Numbered from the stretch's first letter, positions 42,025 to 51,736 are shown. The stretch: 64,000 bases of DNA from Pseudomonas baltica (GCF_014235765.1 NZ_JACMYH010000001.1:124001-188000); one strand, 5' to 3'. Translations and numbers: made by a program. The notes: generated by a model not told the origin, from the sequence alone.

Positions 42025-44532
42025 TCAGAAGTCCCATCGGGTGGTGATCATCACGTTCCTGGGCTCGCCATAGACGGCCGAGTTATAGAAGCCGATGTTG
42101 GTGTAGTAGTACTTGTCGAACAGGTTGTTGAGATTGACCGTGGTCGATAACGCCGGAGTGATCTGGTACTTGGCCATGAGGTCCACCACCCAGTATTGCT
42201 TCTGGGCGAAGGTTTCGTAGGTATCGCGCGGCGAATTCCAGATCTCTTGCCACGCCTTGCTCTGCCAGCGTCCACCGCCGCCCACTGTCCACTGGTCGAG
42301 CGTACCGGGCAGATTGTAGGTAGTGAACAAGGTGAACTGGTTTTCCGGCTCGAACGTCGAGATTTTCACGCCACTGTCGTCGCGTACCACTTTATGGGTA
42401 AAACCGGCCTGCATCTGCCAACCTTGCGCCAGCTCCCCGGAGACTTCGAGTTCAAAGCCCTTGGTTTGCGCATCGGTACCCTTGAACGCGTAGTTGGAAG
42501 GCGTTGGGGTGAGGTTGTTGTAGTCGTCATCGGGCACTGACCGATTGCTTTCCTTGACTTGAAAGTAGGCCAGGCTGGCATTCAGCCGGCCTTCGAAAAA
42601 CTCGCCCTTGATGCCCACTTCGTAGTTCTCGCCTTCATCGGGCTCGAGCAACTTGCGGTTTCGATCCAGGTTGTAGGAATCCTGCGCCATGAAGATGTCG
42701 GTGTAGCTGGCATACACCGACAACTGTTCGTCCAGGTCGTAGATCACCCCTGCATAAGGGATCAGTCGGCCGCTTTCGCGATAGGTGTCGGTATTGCCTG
42801 TCACGGTGTAGTTGACCAGGCGCCCGCCGAGAATGAAATGCAGATCGTCGGTCGCGTTCAAGCGCGTGGTCAGGTAGACGCCGGTCTGCCGAACGACATC
42901 GTCGCTGATCTGCTGCGCGGCGCCCCAGGCCGGTTTGTCGACGTTGCCGTGCCAGTTGAAAAAGTCGAGCTGGTTGCCGTTGGGATAGGTCACGTCCCAG
43001 AAGCCCTTGCCATCCCAATGCGCCTTGCTGATCGAACCGCCCAGAACCACCTCGTGTTCGCGGCCCAGGAACTGGAAAGGACCGCTGACATAGGCGTCGG
43101 CTGAATCGCTGCTGGTTTCGCCACGGTAGCGCTGGCCATTGAGCCGGGCCGTGCCGTCGACGGCTGGGGCATCGCCCTGGATCGAGCCCAGTTGTGCGTC
43201 ATAGCCGTTGATCTTGTGGTCCAGTTGCAACTTGGTTACCCAACCATCACCGAACTGGTGCTCCAGCGTCGCGAATACCGTGCGCGTGTATTGCTTCCAG
43301 CTGCTCCAGTCGGCTGCGTTGCTGAAGGAGCGCTTGACGTCGTTGCGCTCGCCGGCGGCGTTGAGCAAAGGGAAGCTGCCAGACCAGGTCGAGCCGCGCG
43401 GATCATTGTTCTGGTAGTCGCCGCCCACGGTCAGCAACGTGTCCGGGGAAAGATCGAACTCCAGAATGCCGTAGTACACCTCGGCCTGGCTGCCGTAGCG
43501 GTCCATGAAGGAATTCTTGTCCTGATAGGCCGCCACGGCACGCCCGCGTACGTTGCCGGTCGACGTCAGCGATCCGCTGACGTCGACTTCGCTGCGGTAG
43601 TTGTCCCATGAGCCTGCGCCCAGGCTCAGATGCCCCTGGAAATCGGTGGTGGGCTTCTTGCGGATCAAGTTGATCGTGGCACCCAGCGAGCCTGCACCCA
43701 CCAGCAGGCCGGGTGACCCCTTGAGCACTTCGATGCGGTCGTAGACCGCCATGTCGCTGAGCGAGTTGCCGGCCGAATAGCCGACATTGCGCACCGCAGA
43801 TGGAATGCCATCGTACTGAAAGTTGTTGATCGAGAAACCGCGAGCGTAGTAGTTGGAGCGATCACTGTCATAGGCCGAGACGGTAATGCCTGGGGTGTGC
43901 CGCATCACGTCGTCGACATTGTCCAGCGCGAAGTCATCCATGTGCTGACGGGTGACGACGGTGACCGACTGCGGTGTCTGCCTGGGGCTCAGTACCAGCC
44001 GGGTGGCCGTGGCGATCAGGCCGGGTGTGTAGGAGCCGGTGCCTTCGGTGATATTGCCCAGTTGGTTGCCGGTGATCTGGGTGGGCGCCAGGTCGAGCCC
44101 GACACCGGCGGTCGTCAGGGCAATCAGGACGAAACCATCGCCCTGTTTCACGGCGCCGATTCCGCTGGCGCCCAGCAGCTCGTCCAAGGCCTGGTCGGTA
44201 CTGAATCGACCGTGCAATCCTGGGCTGCGCTTGCTGCCCAGCAGTTGCGGATCGAACACGATGGTCACACCGGTGCTGCGGCTGAGTTCGGTCAAGGCGC
44301 TGTCCAGGCTGCCCGGCTGGATATCGATCTGTTGCAGGTCGGCTGCCTGCACCGCAGAGGCGGCGATACCGGCGAGGCTCCAGCAGATCACGGCAGGGAA
44401 GACGGTTCGACCTAACAGGCGAGGGTGGAGGCGAGGCGAGGGGCGCTGGGTCACTTTGAGGATCTCGAACGGATTGAGTGAGGCATTCACTGAGCTATGC
44501 CGTCCCAGATTCGAAATCCCATCACGGCGCAT
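42025..44532 (-). CDS. TonB-dependent ferric-siderophore receptor with STN domain
   Basis: The 835-residue protein has a long signal region ending SAVQA, an STN signalling domain (QIDIQPGSLDSALTELSRST), a TonB-box area, a plug (RQHMDDFALDNVDDVMRHTP, RIEVLKGSPGLLVGAGSLGA) and a 22-strand barrel ending MITTRWDF. The STN domain talks to the FecR-like protein encoded just upstream. Together with the sigma gene it forms a cell-surface signalling system for a siderophore, probably a hydroxamate type by resemblance, but the ligand cannot be read. ATG 44532 lies after the fecR-like stop; upstream in-frame codons fall inside that gene. Confidence 0.88.
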   Translation of the reverse strand: MRRDGISNLGRHSSVNASLNPFEILKVTQRPSPRLHPRLLGRTVFPAVICWSLAGIAASAVQAADLQQIDIQPGSLDSALTELSRSTGVTIVFDPQLLGSKRSPGLHGRFSTDQALDELLGASGIGAVKQGDGFVLIALTTAGVGLDLAPTQITGNQLGNITEGTGSYTPGLIATATRLVLSPRQTPQSVTVVTRQHMDDFALDNVDDVMRHTPGITVSAYDSDRSNYYARGFSINNFQYDGIPSAVRNVGYSAGNSLSDMAVYDRIEVLKGSPGLLVGAGSLGATINLIRKKPTTDFQGHLSLGAGSWDNYRSEVDVSGSLTSTGNVRGRAVAAYQDKNSFMDRYGSQAEVYYGILEFDLSPDTLLTVGGDYQNNDPRGSTWSGSFPLLNAAGERNDVKRSFSNAADWSSWKQYTRTVFATLEHQFGDGWVTKLQLDHKINGYDAQLGSIQGDAPAVDGTARLNGQRYRGETSSDSADAYVSGPFQFLGREHEVVLGGSISKAHWDGKGFWDVTYPNGNQLDFFNWHGNVDKPAWGAAQQISDDVVRQTGVYLTTRLNATDDLHFILGGRLVNYTVTGNTDTYRESGRLIPYAGVIYDLDEQLSVYASYTDIFMAQDSYNLDRNRKLLEPDEGENYEVGIKGEFFEGRLNASLAYFQVKESNRSVPDDDYNNLTPTPSNYAFKGTDAQTKGFELEVSGELAQGWQMQAGFTHKVVRDDSGVKISTFEPENQFTLFTTYNLPGTLDQWTVGGGGRWQSKAWQEIWNSPRDTYETFAQKQYWVVDLMAKYQITPALSTTVNLNNLFDKYYYTNIGFYNSAVYGEPRNVMITTRWDF

Positions 44533-44539
44533 CGATGTT

Positions 44540-45496
44540 TCACGCTGCCTTGCCGACGTGGGACCAATAGCGGGTGATCTTTCGCACGTGCAGGCCATGG
44601 GCGCCGGCGATCAACGCCACCGACTGATCGGCGTGCAAGGTACTGAAGTTACCGCTGACAGGCAGCGCGGCAATGCGTTGTTCCCAGTTCAGGTAACCGA
44701 CCCGGTAGCGTGACAGCTCGCCGAGCACCTGAGCCAATGGCAGGTTTCGAACGATCAGCATACCGTTGCGCCAGGCACCGTGGTCGGGGGCAGGCCCGGG
44801 TGTGCGCCGCAGCGTTGAGTGACTGACGAGCCACTGCTCTCCTGCGTGCATCTCGAGCGCTGCGTGCCCGGCACTCGCCTCCAGCTTGACGGTGCCCTCG
44901 GCGATTGTCAGGCACGTGTGGTCCCCGAACAGCCTGGCTTCGAAGCGTGCATGAAGCGCATCCACCCGGCAGTGCGGCGTTGTCAGCTGCAGGGGCAAAC
45001 CACTGCCGGCTGTTGTCACACCCATCTCGCCGCGCAACAGGGTGACGCGTTGCACGCCTTCGAGGTCGGCTTTCACCGCGCTGTCGGTGTTGAGTTCGAG
45101 CAAGGTGCCACTGGGAAGTTTCCAGCGACGGAATTCCCCCGTGCGGGTGCTGTAGTCGGCGAGCAGGCGTTGCCAGGGCGCATACCGTTGGGTGCCACAG
45201 CCAATCGCGGCGGTGCCTGAACCCAGCACCAGCAGCTTGAGCAGTTGCCGCCGCTGCAGGCGTCCGGTGGGTAGTCGGTTCAGGGCGCTCATCGCGGCAC
45301 TGGCGGGCAGCCGCGCAAAGGGCTCATTCAGACCTTGCAGGCGTTGCCAGGCCAGGGCATGCCGGGCGTCGGCCGCCAGCCAGTGCTGGAAGGCATCGTG
45401 GGTCGCTGCGTCGGCTGTGTTGAAGCTGATCTTGAGCGACCAGTCGATGGCCGCATCGAGTATCTGCGGCGACACCAGGGTACATGGCGTGCTCAC
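44540..45496 (-). CDS. FecR-family anti-sigma regulator
   Basis: GTG 45496 overlaps the sigma stop; an open frame to 45604 lies inside the sigma gene. The 318-residue protein has an N-terminal DUF4880 part (DAAIDWSLKISFNTADAATH, FQHWLAADARHALAWQRLQG), a membrane segment (LLKLLVLGSGTAAIGCG), the periplasmic FecR domain (SGTLLELNTDSAVKADLEGV) and a C-terminal STN-like end. It relays the receptor signal to the sigma factor across the inner membrane. Confidence 0.88.
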   Translation of the reverse strand: MSTPCTLVSPQILDAAIDWSLKISFNTADAATHDAFQHWLAADARHALAWQRLQGLNEPFARLPASAAMSALNRLPTGRLQRRQLLKLLVLGSGTAAIGCGTQRYAPWQRLLADYSTRTGEFRRWKLPSGTLLELNTDSAVKADLEGVQRVTLLRGEMGVTTAGSGLPLQLTTPHCRVDALHARFEARLFGDHTCLTIAEGTVKLEASAGHAALEMHAGEQWLVSHSTLRRTPGPAPDHGAWRNGMLIVRNLPLAQVLGELSRYRVGYLNWEQRIAALPVSGNFSTLHADQSVALIAGAHGLHVRKITRYWSHVGKAA

Positions 45497-46008
45497 TGCG
45501 TTTCCTGTGCGAAGGTCGCGGTGTAGCAAGCGCGCAGTGCCTGGGCGAGGTAACGCTCCACGCTTGGCACGGATACCCCAAGCTCCCTGGCGATGGCGGG
45601 ACACTTCAATCCTTCGAGCTGGGCGAGGAGGAAAGCCCGGCGCACGATGGGGCGCAGGCTGTCCAGCAGGCAGTCGATGGCCACCAGCGCCTCGATCACC
45701 AGAAGTCCCGTTTCAGGAGAGGGGGCCTGTTCGCAGGGCAGTTCCGCCAGCGTTTCCAGCCAGGCCCTTTCGATATCCCGACGCCGCCACAGGTCGATGA
45801 CCAGACCCCGGGCCACCGTTCGCAGGTAGGCACGCGGCTGCTCCATGGTTTGCACGCTACGACGCTGCAGCAAGCGCACGAAGGTATCCTGCGCCAGATC
45901 GGCGGCGTCGGCGGTATTGCGCAATCGGCCATACAACCACGCCCGGAGCCAGGAATGGTGATCCTGATAGAGTCTTTCCAAGCCTGGGCCGGTGTGCGAA
46001 AGGTGCAT
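45493..46008 (-). CDS. FecI-like ECF sigma factor
   Basis: The 171-residue protein shows region 2 (LYQDHHSWLRAWLYGRLRNT, DAADLAQDTFVRLLQ, PRAYLRTVARGLVIDLWRRR) and region 4 (LDSLRPIVRRAFLLAQLEGL, KCPAIARELGVSVPSVERYL) of iron-starvation sigma factors. It should drive the receptor gene once released by the FecR-like protein. First gene of a sigma, fecR, receptor operon; an unusually long palindrome with a Fur-like core lies 17-51 bases upstream. Confidence 0.9.
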   Translation of the reverse strand: MHLSHTGPGLERLYQDHHSWLRAWLYGRLRNTADAADLAQDTFVRLLQRRSVQTMEQPRAYLRTVARGLVIDLWRRRDIERAWLETLAELPCEQAPSPETGLLVIEALVAIDCLLDSLRPIVRRAFLLAQLEGLKCPAIARELGVSVPSVERYLAQALRACYTATFAQETQ

Positions 46009-46024
46009 GCAGGATCTCGTGGAG

Positions 46025-46059
46025 CATCAGATGATAAAGTCTCGCATTATCATCTGATG
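46025..46059. promoter_or_regulatory. Long palindrome with Fur-box-like core upstream of the sigma gene
   Basis: CATCAGATGATAA (46025-46037) and its exact inverse TTATCATCTGATG (46047-46059) flank a 9-base spacer. The inner part GATAA...TTATC resembles a Fur site. It lies in the promoter of an iron-regulated sigma gene, so Fur repression is likely. The extra outer pairing is unusual and may form an RNA hairpin or bind another protein. Confidence 0.65.
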
Positions 46060-46290
46060 ACCCGCAGTTTGAAACCTGCGATTTGAATCTTCGTCTCTTC
46101 GCCGGGCACATCCAGGAAAACTGATCCCTGACCAGAACAGCGGACGCAGTAAAAGACCGCACACGCCCGACCGCTGGTGCAACCCGACGACCGTTCATTC
46201 CATTGGCGCCAAACTAATGCCCCACAATAATGGCACTAAGATATCATGGGGTAGTCTAGTAAAATTCTGAATCATATTTTCCGGTGCCCC

Positions 46291-47511
46291 ATGCAAGCCG
46301 TTCAAGCTCAACCGGCTCATTCCCCCGAACCGCACACCATGGCACTGGTCGAGCAGGCCATCGCAAGCGGCATGGGTGGTCTGACGTTCGACCGTGAACT
46401 GGAGCGTCGCTACGAGGCCGATACCCAACGCCAGCGCCTGCAGTTCCTGACGTCCACCGGTATCTGCGGTGCAGTGATCTACAACCTGTTCCTGATCAGC
46501 GACTGGTTGGCCCTCGAAGATGTGTTCGCCTATGTGGCTGTAGGGCGCCTGCTGCTGATCACCCCAATGATCATTGCCATCCTGCTGCTGGCCCAACGCC
46601 TGACCTCACGTCGAGCGCTGGAGACGGTGTCGGCGCTGGCCACGGTATTGTCCTCGTTGATGCCGCTGGTGGTGATGATCTACAGCGACAGTCCCTATCG
46701 CCTGCACTATCAGTTAGGCATGCTGTTGTTGATGGTGTATTGCACGATGATTCAACAGTTACCATTTCGCTTCGCGGTGGCTGCCATGGCCAGCATGCTC
46801 GGCATCCAGTTGCTGACCACTCACATCGCGGGATTCATGGACCCGGTGACATGGCGCGCCAATGCCTTCTTGTACGGCTCAACAGTGGTGCTGTTGCTGA
46901 TGGCTTCGTATTTCCTCGAGCGTGCGAGCCGACTCAGCTATCTGTTTGCCTTGCGCGGGCGCCTGCTGGAAGTGCAACTGACCGAAATGGCCCGCACCGA
47001 CCCACTGACTCAACTGTTCAACCGTCGGCACCAGGGCGATGTCACCGCCCAGCTGTGGCAGGCAGCAGGGACCGAAGCGACCTGCGTGACGGCGATCCTC
47101 ATCGACATCGATCACTTCAAGCTCTACAACGACAGCTATGGCCACCTGCAAGGGGACAGCTGTCTCAAGCAGGTCAGTGCAACCATCAAGGAGTTGTCCC
47201 GGCAATCCAATGCCATGCCGTTCCGTTTCGGTGGCGAGGAGATGCTGGTGCTGCTGGTGGGGGCCGATAGCCAGCAGGCCAGGCAGTTGGGGCAGGACCT
47301 GTGCACGGCGGTCGCGGACCTGGGGCTTGCCCATCCCGCTCTGGGCGCCGGGGCACGCGTGACCATCAGCGTGGGAATAGCGATGGGCATCGCGCCCTAC
47401 GTCACGGCGCACAACCTGATAGGTGCTGCCGACAAGGCCCTGTATGCCGCCAAGAACGCCGGGCGCAACTGCCTGCGGCAGGCTCCTTTCGAAGGCAGCG
47501 CGGCGGCTTGA
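46291..47511 (+). CDS. Membrane-bound diguanylate cyclase (GGDEF)
   Basis: The 406-residue protein has about six membrane helices between residues 55 and 215, then a GGDEF domain from RTDPLTQLFNRRHQGD. The active motif reads FGGEE, a functional variant, and IDIDHFKLYNDSYGHLQGD precedes it. It should make cyclic di-GMP from two GTP in response to a membrane-sensed cue. No EAL domain. It is divergent from the sigma operon. Confidence 0.92.
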   Translation: MQAVQAQPAHSPEPHTMALVEQAIASGMGGLTFDRELERRYEADTQRQRLQFLTSTGICGAVIYNLFLISDWLALEDVFAYVAVGRLLLITPMIIAILLLAQRLTSRRALETVSALATVLSSLMPLVVMIYSDSPYRLHYQLGMLLLMVYCTMIQQLPFRFAVAAMASMLGIQLLTTHIAGFMDPVTWRANAFLYGSTVVLLLMASYFLERASRLSYLFALRGRLLEVQLTEMARTDPLTQLFNRRHQGDVTAQLWQAAGTEATCVTAILIDIDHFKLYNDSYGHLQGDSCLKQVSATIKELSRQSNAMPFRFGGEEMLVLLVGADSQQARQLGQDLCTAVADLGLAHPALGAGARVTISVGIAMGIAPYVTAHNLIGAADKALYAAKNAGRNCLRQAPFEGSAAA

Positions 47512-47527
47512 ACGGCAACCTGAACGG

Positions 47528-47770
47528 TCACTTCTGCAACGCCTGCAGGCGTGCCTCCTTGGCGTCGTCGAAAATCATGTAAAGCGCCTCGATATCGGCC
47601 GGCTTGAGTTTGCGCGACTGTTCGAGTCCCAGGATCAGGGCGATTTCAAGCGCGCCTTCGCGCTCTACATCCGCTTTGGTGCTGGCGGCATTCAACGCGC
47701 GGACCAGGCCATTAACCGAGCCTCGTACGTCCTTGGGCAGTTTCAGTAGATCCAGTCGTTCCTGCGGCAT
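47528..47770 (-). CDS. Small hypothetical protein (80 residues)
   Basis: GGAGA lies 8 bases before ATG 47770; the codon at 47809 has its ribosome site too close. The product is helical and soluble (VRGSVNGLVRALNAASTKAD, LEIALILGLEQSRKL). It lies 50 bases downstream of the DHH gene on the same strand. No family named. Confidence 0.65.
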   Translation of the reverse strand: MPQERLDLLKLPKDVRGSVNGLVRALNAASTKADVEREGALEIALILGLEQSRKLKPADIEALYMIFDDAKEARLQALQK

Positions 47771-47820
47771 GTGACGCTCTCCAGCAAAATAGGGGTGGTC
47801 GGTGGTCATTCCACCTGTGC

Positions 47821-48681
47821 TCAGCGCGTCAATTCGTGGCCGTACGGTACGCGGAAGCCCGACGCATTGCGATGACCGCCACCGCCGAACTGTTTGGCGA
47901 CTTCCGACACGTCCATGCCTTCATCGGTGCTGCGCAACGAAAACGAGCGACCCTTGGGGCCATCCGAGTAGCACGCGGCAAACGGCTCGCCTTGGGTCAT
48001 GATGTTGCCGGCATCGCTGGCGAACAGTGAGGGTATGTTGGCCACCGGCACGTCGTGACCGCCGATCGACATTCGTCGCGCGGTGGCGCGCAGCAGATCG
48101 GCCACGGTTTTCTGTCGCTGCCGTTCGATCGCAATGCCGTCCGCCAACAGCGTCTCGACGGGCGCAGCCAGCAGCGCATCCCACACGGCAAACTCCTGCG
48201 GATAACTGAACAGATTGGACAGCACTTCGCGCGTGCCCGGCAGGTTGAACCGCCACAAGTCGCGGTCCTCGATATGGTCGATCAGGGCAGGGCGCGGCTG
48301 GCCGGCGAAGAAGTAGTCCCAGGCCAGGCCGGCACCCGAGCGGCTCATGTCGAACAGGGCATGCACGTTGCCGCCTTCTGCCTGTTCACCAAAGGCTGCG
48401 GCCGGCGGCACCTGGAGCAGGTCGGCCTGGGCGGTCTTGTGGTGATCGAGCACGAGGATCGAAAGGGCTTGGGCGGCCATCGCCATGAGCGTCTGGTAAT
48501 CGTAGGCGAAGTCGACGATGAACACATGCCTGCCGGTGACATCGGGTGGCGGCTGGCCGTGTCCGGCGGCATGAAATTCGACGTCAGGCCCAAGTGCCTT
48601 GCGCACTACCCAGGCTGCGCCGAAGCCGTCGGCACAGTTTCCGTGGTAGATGCAAAGCGTGGTTGTAGGGGCTGCGATCAT
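47821..48681 (-). CDS. DHH-family phosphoesterase
   Basis: CGGAG before ATG 48681 sets the start. The 286-residue protein has the DHH metal-binding pattern: IYHGNCADGFGAAW, FIVDFAYDY, LVLDHHKT, and the DHHA1-type end QFGGGGHRNASGF. These enzymes cleave phosphodiester or small nucleotide bonds, e.g. nanoRNA or cyclic dinucleotides. The exact substrate is not readable. It probably forms an operon with the small gene downstream. Confidence 0.85.
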   Translation of the reverse strand: MIAAPTTTLCIYHGNCADGFGAAWVVRKALGPDVEFHAAGHGQPPPDVTGRHVFIVDFAYDYQTLMAMAAQALSILVLDHHKTAQADLLQVPPAAAFGEQAEGGNVHALFDMSRSGAGLAWDYFFAGQPRPALIDHIEDRDLWRFNLPGTREVLSNLFSYPQEFAVWDALLAAPVETLLADGIAIERQRQKTVADLLRATARRMSIGGHDVPVANIPSLFASDAGNIMTQGEPFAACYSDGPKGRSFSLRSTDEGMDVSEVAKQFGGGGHRNASGFRVPYGHELTR

Positions 48682-48877
48682 GTAAGGCTCCGGAAATCGA
48701 CGGGTATTGCAGGCGGGCATTCTAAGCGATTGCGGGGCCCTGCGCGTGATTGCCAGCGCCGAACCGTTCAATGTCCGGCGACCGTCCATCGCCACAGCGA
48801 AGTATTTCGCCGGCCCCGGCAGTCATTGTCATTTCAAGCAGCGCATTTCACACAGGCACTTTATCGTGGAAAAAAAT

Positions 48878-49099
48878 ATGTCGATTTCAACGTCCAGTCC
48901 GGATCAGCGTCACCATGCGATGCAGGCGTTGCTCGAGGAATTTTCGTTGCGCGGGGTCGACATGCAAGCGGTTGCCGAAGCGGCGAAGCTCAGGCTCCTG
49001 GGCAGCCCGCAGTTGTGCCTGCTGCCTGCCGACTATCGCGTCCAGTGCGCCAAGGCGGTTGACGAGCTGATGGACCAGGCTACCCCCTCGGAATCCTGA
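48878..49099 (+). CDS. Small hypothetical protein (73 residues)
   Basis: ATG 48878 follows GTGGAAAAAAAT, a moderate ribosome site. The product is alpha-helical (HAMQALLEEFSLRGVDMQAV, VQCAKAVDELMDQA). No membrane segment. It precedes the sirtuin gene by 55 bases on the same strand and may be co-transcribed. Function unknown. Confidence 0.6.
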   Translation: MSISTSSPDQRHHAMQALLEEFSLRGVDMQAVAEAAKLRLLGSPQLCLLPADYRVQCAKAVDELMDQATPSES

Positions 49100-49154
49100 A
49101 CCTGCGCTTTTGCTCGGCCGTGTGGCCTCCCGCTAACTCGAGGTAATTGCAGCC

Positions 49155-50000
49155 ATGGTCGAACTCGCCGATGACCTTTACCAGCAGATGGCGCAGGCGC
49201 CTTATCTGGTACTGACCGGGGCAGGTATCAGTACCGCGTCCGGCATTCCCGATTATCGCGACAGCGACGGGGTCAGGCGGGGCAGCGCACCGATCATGCA
49301 TCAGGACTTCATCGCCAGCCCCGCCACGCGCAAGCGCTACTGGGCACGGGCGATGGTGGGCTGGCGGGGTGTGCACCAGGCCACGCCCAACGCGGCCCAC
49401 CAGGCGCTGGCAGCACTGCAGGGGCAGGGCCTGATCAGCGGGGTGATCACCCAGAATGTCGACGGGCTGCACGATGTGGCTGGCAGCCGCAACGTGGTCG
49501 AACTCCATGGCAACCTGCATCGAGTGGTCTGTCTGGATTGCGGCATGCGACTGCGGCGCGATGACGTGCAGTTGCTGCTCGAAGAGCAGAATCCTTACCT
49601 GCAGGACGTGCATGCGGTACTCGCGCCTGATGGTGATGCACAACTGGCAGCACGCTTTCTCGAGGCATTCCACATGCCCCATTGTCCATGCTGTGGCAGC
49701 GATCTGCTCAAGCCTGACGTGGTGTTCTTTGGCGGAGGCGTCGAACCGGAGCAGGCTCGGGCTGCGTGGAAGGCAGTGGAAGCGGCGCCTGGCATGCTGA
49801 TCGTAGGCACATCACTGATGGCCTATTCGAGCTTTCGCCTGTGTCAGGAGATGTCTCGCCAAGGCAAACGCCTGCTGGCGATCAACATGGGCCGCACTCG
49901 CGCCGATGGACTGCTCAGCATCAAGGTCACGCAGCCGTGCGAGCAGGTTCTGCCCCAGATAGCGCAAAGGCTGGTCCAGGGCAGCCAGTCGTCAACCTAA
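49155..50000 (+). CDS. Sir2-family NAD-dependent protein deacylase
   Basis: The 281-residue protein has sirtuin motifs in order: LTGAGISTASGIPDYR (NAD binding), TQNVDGLH, the catalytic HGN in VVELHGNLHR, the zinc cysteines CLDC and CPCC, and FFGGGVEP with GTSLMAYSS. It removes acyl groups from lysines, using NAD. Its 3' end overlaps that of the convergent ZIP gene by 9 bases. Confidence 0.93.
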   Translation: MVELADDLYQQMAQAPYLVLTGAGISTASGIPDYRDSDGVRRGSAPIMHQDFIASPATRKRYWARAMVGWRGVHQATPNAAHQALAALQGQGLISGVITQNVDGLHDVAGSRNVVELHGNLHRVVCLDCGMRLRRDDVQLLLEEQNPYLQDVHAVLAPDGDAQLAARFLEAFHMPHCPCCGSDLLKPDVVFFGGGVEPEQARAAWKAVEAAPGMLIVGTSLMAYSSFRLCQEMSRQGKRLLAINMGRTRADGLLSIKVTQPCEQVLPQIAQRLVQGSQSST

Positions 50001-50909
50001 CGCGGTATCCATGAACATCATTACCGCGAACCCCAGCATCAGGCCCAGCGTTGCCGGTGTCTGGTGACCATTGCGGTGGGTCTCCGGAATCACTTCGTGA
50101 GACACCACGAAAATCATGGCGCCTGCAGCCAGTCCCATGCTGATCGGGTAGGACAGCGCGAAGCCGCTCGACAGTCCGAGGCCAACCATCGCGCCCAGCG
50201 GTTCCATCAGGCCAGAGCCCATCGCCACCAAGGCAGCCTTGCCCGCGCTCAGCCCCGTTGCCCGCAGCGACATGGCCACGGCCAGGCCTTCGGGAATGTC
50301 CTGCAACAGAATCGCGCTGGTCAGCGGAATGCCTACTGCAAGGTTGCCGTCGGACAGGCTCACACCGATGGCCATGCCTTCAGGCAGATTGTGCAGAGTG
50401 ATGGCCAACACGAACAGCCACACCCGGTGGATTCGTTCGGAATTGGGGCCGTGCCTGCCGGCGTTTTCATGTTCGTGGGGAATGACCTTGTCCAGTGCCA
50501 GCATCAAGCCCACGCCAAGCCCCAGGCCGAGGATCACCACCAAGGCGGCGACCGCAGAGCTGTCAGTGTGGGTATTGGCGGCTGCCAGGCCTGGCAGCAA
50601 CAGCGAGAAGGTGCTCGCTGCCAGCATCATGCCGCCAGCGAAGCCGAGCATCACATCCTGTACTTTGGAGGATATTTCCCTGAGTGCCAGGGCGATCAAT
50701 GCGCCCAGGGCAGTCGCTGCAAAGCCACCGGTGCCGCCCAGCAGTGCATACCAGGCATGTTGACGGTCGGCGTGCAGCAGGGCATTGACGATGCTCCATA
50801 CCACCACCACCGCACTGACGGCCAGAAGCAGGCCGGTGAGGGTCCATAACCAGGGTTTGTCGCGAAAACGCTGTGGCCAGCTGTCGTTGGTGGCGGTGTT
50901 GGAAGGCAT
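49992..50909 (-). CDS. ZIP-family divalent metal transporter
   Basis: ATG 50909 has AGAGAG upstream; the longer frame is untranslated leader. The 305-residue protein has eight likely membrane helices and the ZIP signature ITLHNLPEGMAIGVSLSDG and LQDIPEGLAVAMSLR, with a His-rich loop (PHEHENAGRH) between spans. It probably imports zinc or a similar cation. The promoter region (50,910-51,097) is shared with the divergent DUF3455 gene. Confidence 0.9.
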   Translation of the reverse strand: MPSNTATNDSWPQRFRDKPWLWTLTGLLLAVSAVVVVWSIVNALLHADRQHAWYALLGGTGGFAATALGALIALALREISSKVQDVMLGFAGGMMLAASTFSLLLPGLAAANTHTDSSAVAALVVILGLGLGVGLMLALDKVIPHEHENAGRHGPNSERIHRVWLFVLAITLHNLPEGMAIGVSLSDGNLAVGIPLTSAILLQDIPEGLAVAMSLRATGLSAGKAALVAMGSGLMEPLGAMVGLGLSSGFALSYPISMGLAAGAMIFVVSHEVIPETHRNGHQTPATLGLMLGFAVMMFMDTALG

Positions 50910-51097
50910 AGGGCTCTCTGGAAATTGCTGCGGGCTTAAGCATGGACCCGAATAAGCGACAGGGGTTGCGCTGCATGTGAATGGGCGTTGTAGGAAAAAT
51001 CTTTTTTTAACTGCATCCAAATGCCCCGCTGATGAGTAGTACCTACAGCAGCTACACAAGGCGCTGCCGGTTCGATCACTCTTATGGAGCTTACGAC

Positions 51098-51634
51098 ATG
51101 AACAGCACACACCGTTTCTGCCTGGCCAACGTCCTCTTTGCCGCCACCTTCGCCCTGGCCACCACTGCCCACGCGCAGATGGATCTGCCTGCTCCGGTTC
51201 AGGTTCCGGCTGGCAACAAGGTCGCGATGGAAACCGTCGGCATGGGCGAAATCACTTATGAATGCCGTGACAAGGCCAATGCCGCTGGCCAGACAGAGTG
51301 GACGTTCGTTGGTCCCAAGGCCGTTCTCAATGATCGCTCCGGCAAGCAAGTAGGCACCTATTTCGGCCCGCCCGCCACCTGGCAGTCGGCAGACGGCTCC
51401 AAGGTGACCGGCACTCAGGTTGCTGTCGCACCGGCCGGTGACGGCAATCTGCCTTACCAGTTGGTCAAAGCCAATCCGGTCGAAGGCAAGGGCGCCATGC
51501 AGGGCGTGACCTACATCCAGCGCACCGCACTCAAGGGCGGCGTTGCCCCGACCAGCGCGTGTACCACCGCGCAGAAGGGTCAGAAAGAAATCGTCAAATA
51601 CCAGGCCGACTACATTTTCTGGTCCGCCAAGTAA
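51098..51634 (+). CDS. DUF3455 periplasmic or secreted protein
   Basis: The 178-residue product has a signal peptide ending TAHA before QMDLPAPVQV. It shows the DUF3455 pattern: ITYECRDKANAAGQTEWTFV, GTYFGPPATWQSADGSKVTG and QRTALKGGVAPT. Function of the family is unknown. The downstream sigma/anti-sigma pair on the same strand may govern it, a common arrangement for exported proteins. Confidence 0.85.
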   Translation: MNSTHRFCLANVLFAATFALATTAHAQMDLPAPVQVPAGNKVAMETVGMGEITYECRDKANAAGQTEWTFVGPKAVLNDRSGKQVGTYFGPPATWQSADGSKVTGTQVAVAPAGDGNLPYQLVKANPVEGKGAMQGVTYIQRTALKGGVAPTSACTTAQKGQKEIVKYQADYIFWSAK

Positions 51635-51650
51635 AAGTCGTATAGACACA

Positions 51651-51676
51651 GCGCGCGGAACGGCAAGTCCGCGCGC
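51651..51676 (+). terminator. GC-rich hairpin after the DUF3455 gene
   Basis: A 9-bp stem GCGCGCGGA/TCCGCGCGC closes an 8-base loop. The T-tract is poor, so termination may be weak. It rules out the TTG at 51677 as a good start for the next gene. Confidence 0.5.
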
Positions 51677-51736
51677 TTGGTCTACACTGCCGAGCGAGCT
51701 TCATTCTTCCACTTGCCATGGCGGTCTTTCTTGTCC

